From the NCBI GenBank assembly GCA_002898295.1, contig BEHX01000001.1, positions 1 to 64,000 of the forward strand: a DNA stretch of 64,000 nt, given 5' to 3'. How positions within the stretch are numbered: the stretch's first letter is position 1; every line of letters starts with the position of its first letter. Below the pieces are notes generated by a model, which ran no database searches, had not been told where the DNA came from, and worked only from the letters and a program-made list of their open reading frames with translations. This stretch comes from a bacterium HR21. Its GTDB lineage: Bacteria > Bacteroidota > Ignavibacteria > Kapaibacteriales > HRBIN21. Shown here piece by piece: positions 61,826 through 64,000 of the stretch. Made by a program: the position numbers and the translations under genes.

Positions 61826-62296
61826 ATGCGGGGGTACAAACTGTTAAAGCTGTGGCTCAGTGCCGGCACTGCTTTTGCTTTCTGCTACGGTGGAACGCGG
61901 GACATGAGGGACTGTCAGCGCCCGTGTTGTGATCCCAGCACAGGGAAGTGGTATTGTGCTCTTGCTCAGACGCTGTGCCGGTACCGGTGCTGGGCCCTGG
62001 TTGAGTGTGAGAGGACGACGCCGGAGGGGAATCCGCGCAGAGAGCAGCAGCGGATTTTCTGCGGACGACCGGAGCCGTTTTCGTCTGAGCTTGCGTGCTT
62101 TCTGTTTGCGAACCCCATACCCAGCTTTGTTCGACCATGTTTGGAGGCACAGTATCCTGCGAACACGTGTGAACCCTGGCGAAACCTCCTGGAGGAGTCT
62201 TGTCGGCAGGAGTGTGAGGCGCAAGTAGTGGACGATGGATGCCATGTCCAGACAGTCGAGGTAGAGGTTGGTGCAACTACGTCGGGAGGATGGTAA
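61826..62296 (+). CDS. Secreted cysteine-rich protein (15 Cys in 156 residues)
   Basis: Unrecognised protein. The first ~18 residues are a signal peptide (MRGYKLLKLWLSAGTAFA). The mature part has 15 cysteines, starting with one at residue 20 right after the signal and a CC pair at 34-35, spaced by 2-15 residues to the C-terminus. This implies many disulfides and export from the cytoplasm. It has no transmembrane helix and no sorting domain, so it may stay periplasmic or act with cargo 2. GGAG 6 nt before the ATG at 61826 and the TATAAT upstream set the start. Its TAA overlaps the ATG of cargo 2 by one base (TAATG), so translation is coupled. Third-position GC seems lower than in the lpx operon. 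Confidence 0.72.
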   Translation: MRGYKLLKLWLSAGTAFAFCYGGTRDMRDCQRPCCDPSTGKWYCALAQTLCRYRCWALVECERTTPEGNPRREQQRIFCGRPEPFSSELACFLFANPIPSFVRPCLEAQYPANTCEPWRNLLEESCRQECEAQVVDDGCHVQTVEVEVGATTSGGW

Positions 62297-63648
62297 TGAG
62301 GTGGTGCGGGCTCATCGGTATGCTGTTGGCTGTCGGGCTCCGAGGGGGAGCGCAGGAATGCGACCCGGCGCGACTGCGCTACGCGCTCTCCCCGGAGGAA
62401 TTCAAGCGGCAGACGTACCTGGAGTACGCCAATGCCTTTGACAATGCGTGGGTTCTCTATCGAATTGGGGAGTTCGAGCTCCTGCGGGGCGGAGAAACGC
62501 TGGTAGTGGGCGTGCTCGGCAAGCATGGAAGCTGTGTGCAGGGCAGTAGCCAGCAGGGCGAAGACCAGCAGCTTCTGGGAATTGGGCAGACGGAGGTTTT
62601 CCAGCCCGCAGCGGGGGACCGCATCCGGTTCTTCCGGCTCCTCCACGTGCGTGGGGAGTGCAACGCAGACCAGCAATGGAAGGCACTGCGGGAGACGATG
62701 CCGTATCCTGAGCGTGAGTGGGTTGTGCCGTTCTTATCAGTTTTGGACCGGAGTGAGTGGGTTGTCCAGCTTGTTCGGGTCCGGGATGGAGCAGTGCTGG
62801 ATGTACTCGACAGTGTCGGGGTTTTGCCGACAACGCCCCAGGAGCCCTGGATTGCCCGACCGTATGGGGAGAGGGTCATGGAGACCGTGCACGAACGCGA
62901 GCTTCCTCCCTCAGCAGTTGGCGAGCCGGTAGTTGTGCGGATCTCGCCCCGGCGCTGGGGACCGACGCCTTTCGGGATGACCGTGCGCGTCTTCGTCAGC
63001 GGAATTGCTGCCTCTGCACTGTACCGCTATGCGCCGGACTACCAGGGTCCGTACGTAGGGGTGTACTGCGAGCGGCACCTTGGTCGAGAGTGGATGGATA
63101 CGCTCGTGCTGTACTGTTTCTGGCATCGCCTCCTGCCGTACACGGATAGTCTCAAAGCTACCACGGGATGCCTGATGGAGAATTTCCCGGAAGAGCTCGG
63201 ACATGCCTGCGGTCCGCTCCCGGAGGAGGTGCGGCAGTTCTGGCGCGAGCGCTATGGCATTCGGCTTGAGCAGCTTGAGGATGGCAGGCAGGTGCTGGTT
63301 GAGGAAGGCTGTCCGGAAGCAGCAGTCAGTGCCGTGCCGTCGGCACGGTCTGGCGCTTCCTGGGTTGGCTTTGGCAGTGCTGGCATGCTGCGGATATCGC
63401 CACACCCTGCCGTGGCGGGTGGGACGGTTGTGTGCTGGTTGAGCCGCCCGCGCTGGTTTGAGGAGGTAGAGGTTCTGCTCTACGATGCTCTTGGGCGTTT
63501 CTGTGGGCTACTGTGGCAGGGAAGGTGGGCAGGGCAGCCAGTCTCGGCAGTACTTCCCAGGTCGCTTTCTCCAGGGCAGTACTGGCTTGTGCTGCGGAGC
63601 CAGGGTATGCTCGCTGGCGGTGCCCTGCTGCTGGTCAGACCGGAGTAG
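62296..63648 (+). CDS. Secreted protein with T9SS C-terminal sorting domain (paralog 2)
   Basis: 450-residue paralog of the protein at 59622. Signal peptide ~1-19 (LIGMLLAVGLRGGAQ). ECDPARLRYALSPEEFKRQTYLEYANAFDNAWVLYRIGEFELL, YPEREWVVPFLSVLDR, VLDSVGVLPTT, VHERELPPSA, RISPRRWGPTPFGM and LPYTDSLKATTGCLMENFPEELG repeat the paralog 1 blocks. The C-terminal ~85 residues are a T9SS sorting domain (LRISPHPAVAGGTVV, VEVLLYDALGRFCGLLWQG, SPGQYWLVL). GGAGG at 62285-62289 sits 6 nt before ATG 62296; ATG at 62290 touches the site and is less likely. It is coupled to the Cys-rich gene. Function unknown; no enzyme motif seen. Confidence 0.8.
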   Translation: MRWCGLIGMLLAVGLRGGAQECDPARLRYALSPEEFKRQTYLEYANAFDNAWVLYRIGEFELLRGGETLVVGVLGKHGSCVQGSSQQGEDQQLLGIGQTEVFQPAAGDRIRFFRLLHVRGECNADQQWKALRETMPYPEREWVVPFLSVLDRSEWVVQLVRVRDGAVLDVLDSVGVLPTTPQEPWIARPYGERVMETVHERELPPSAVGEPVVVRISPRRWGPTPFGMTVRVFVSGIAASALYRYAPDYQGPYVGVYCERHLGREWMDTLVLYCFWHRLLPYTDSLKATTGCLMENFPEELGHACGPLPEEVRQFWRERYGIRLEQLEDGRQVLVEEGCPEAAVSAVPSARSGASWVGFGSAGMLRISPHPAVAGGTVVCWLSRPRWFEEVEVLLYDALGRFCGLLWQGRWAGQPVSAVLPRSLSPGQYWLVLRSQGMLAGGALLLVRPE

Positions 63649-63694
63649 AGCGCTGCTGTGATTGCAGGGGAGGCGGTAATTTCGCGCATCCTTC

Positions 63695-63717
63695 GCCATC
63701 CCCGGTAGAGGGATGGC
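63695..63717 (+). promoter_or_regulatory. Hairpin in the rpsF leader, possible S6:S18 control element
   Basis: GCCATCCC (63695-63702) pairs fully with GGGATGGC (63710-63717) around a 7-nt loop; CTTC and GAAG outside could extend it. rpsF leaders in many bacteria bind the S6:S18 complex through a structure that presents a CCG triplet; here a CCG spans the stem-loop junction (63702-63704). The match to the published fold is not established by eye. Confidence 0.4.
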
Positions 63718-63753
63718 TGTGGTGAAGCAATCCACAACCGAGAAGGAGGAGCA

Positions 63754-64000
63754 ATGAGCACGCAGGTTCCGCACCGGCGGTTGTACGAGACAACCGTCAT
63801 CGTCAACGCAGCACTCGAGGACGCGGACATCCGCGCCACGATTGACCGCTTCAAAGAGTACATCGAGTCGCACGGCGGCGAAATTCTCCTCTTCTACGAG
63901 CTGGGCAAGCGGCGGCTGGCGTATCCGATCAAGAAGCGGAACAACGGCTACTATGTCTACGCCGCCTACGAGGCACATCCGACGGCGCTGCCCCTCTTGG
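63754..64000 (+). CDS. rpsF: Ribosomal protein S6 (3' partial)
   Basis: 82 codons are visible before the right edge. RLYETTVIVNAALEDADIRATIDRFKEYI, the GGEILLFYELGKRRLAYPIKKRNNGYYVYAAYEA block and its position match S6, a small-subunit platform protein that binds S18. A strong AAGGAGG lies 5 nt before the ATG. In most bacteria ssb, rpsR and rplI follow. Confidence 0.95.
   Translation, partial: MSTQVPHRRLYETTVIVNAALEDADIRATIDRFKEYIESHGGEILLFYELGKRRLAYPIKKRNNGYYVYAAYEAHPTALPLL

Noticed and set aside
61762-61932. 56-codon Gly/Asn/Cys-containing frame that looks peptide-like
   Set aside because: It runs through the TATAAT promoter and overlaps the better-supported Cys-rich gene in another frame; no ribosome site.
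1-64000. tRNA, rRNA, CRISPR, insertion-sequence or attachment-site signals
   Set aside because: Intergenic regions are nearly all under 220 nt and I saw no cloverleaf-like segment, repeat array, transposase motif or direct-repeat pair.

Overview
The window is a gene-dense, high-GC stretch of a bacterial chromosome with about 45 protein genes, no tRNA or rRNA genes, no CRISPR array and no recognisable transposon. Several signs place the host in the Bacteroidota/Chlorobiota (FCB) group: a full-length SprA, the outer-membrane pore of the type IX secretion system (T9SS); two proteins with a T9SS-type C-terminal sorting domain; an LpxC-FabZ fusion; a short TonB receptor with an N-terminal carboxypeptidase-regulatory-like domain; and eight exact copies of the Bacteroidota -7 promoter element TAnnTTTG placed before first genes of transcription units. 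The GC-rich codon use, together with clear Shine-Dalgarno sites at rpsA, rpsF, ispH and the cargo genes, fits a deep lineage such as the Kapabacteria/Ignavibacteria-Chlorobi relatives better than classical Bacteroidia. That last placement is inference.

Layout. 1-10.9 kb (+): end of a membrane protein, rho, a cation diffusion facilitator, sprA and a GT9 glycosyltransferase. 10.8-14.3 kb (-): a CADD-like (p-aminobenzoate synthase-like) protein, then a large FAD/Fe-S oxidoreductase. 14.4 kb (+): clpS. 14.7-23.3 kb (-): priA, pcrA, an OmpA-type lipoprotein and a class A penicillin-binding protein. 23.5-26.9 kb: an RRM RNA-binding protein (+), rfbA (-), recQ (+). 26.9-30.1 kb (-): gmhB-like phosphatase, FAD amine oxidase-like protein, VWA protein. 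30.3-37.0 kb (+): mfd, ychF, a HAD phosphatase, cmk, ispH. 37.0-37.9 kb (-): GT2 glycosyltransferase.

38.0-46.9 kb (+) is a tight envelope operon: uppS, bamA, two Skp/OmpH chaperones, lpxD, lpxC-fabZ, lpxA and a baeRF3 release-factor-like protein. It joins undecaprenyl carrier synthesis, outer-membrane protein insertion and lipid A synthesis. 46.9-49.2 kb (-): cinA and tsaD. 49.4-53.9 kb (+): a TonB receptor with two small envelope partners, and rlmD. 53.9-59.3 kb (-): rpsA, an ABC-class ATPase and an acyl-CoA carboxylase beta subunit.

59.3-63.7 kb (+) is the most unusual region: two paralogous T9SS cargo proteins of unknown function flank an ECF-type sigma factor and a secreted protein with 15 cysteines. 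The two cargo units share a promoter-like element with identical geometry that differs from the TAnnTTTG element elsewhere. The only clear intrinsic terminator in the window lies here. rpsF begins at the right edge behind a structured leader.

The genome is very compact. Genes within operons overlap by 1 to 107 nt, and six of the seven convergent pairs abut or overlap at their 3' ends.
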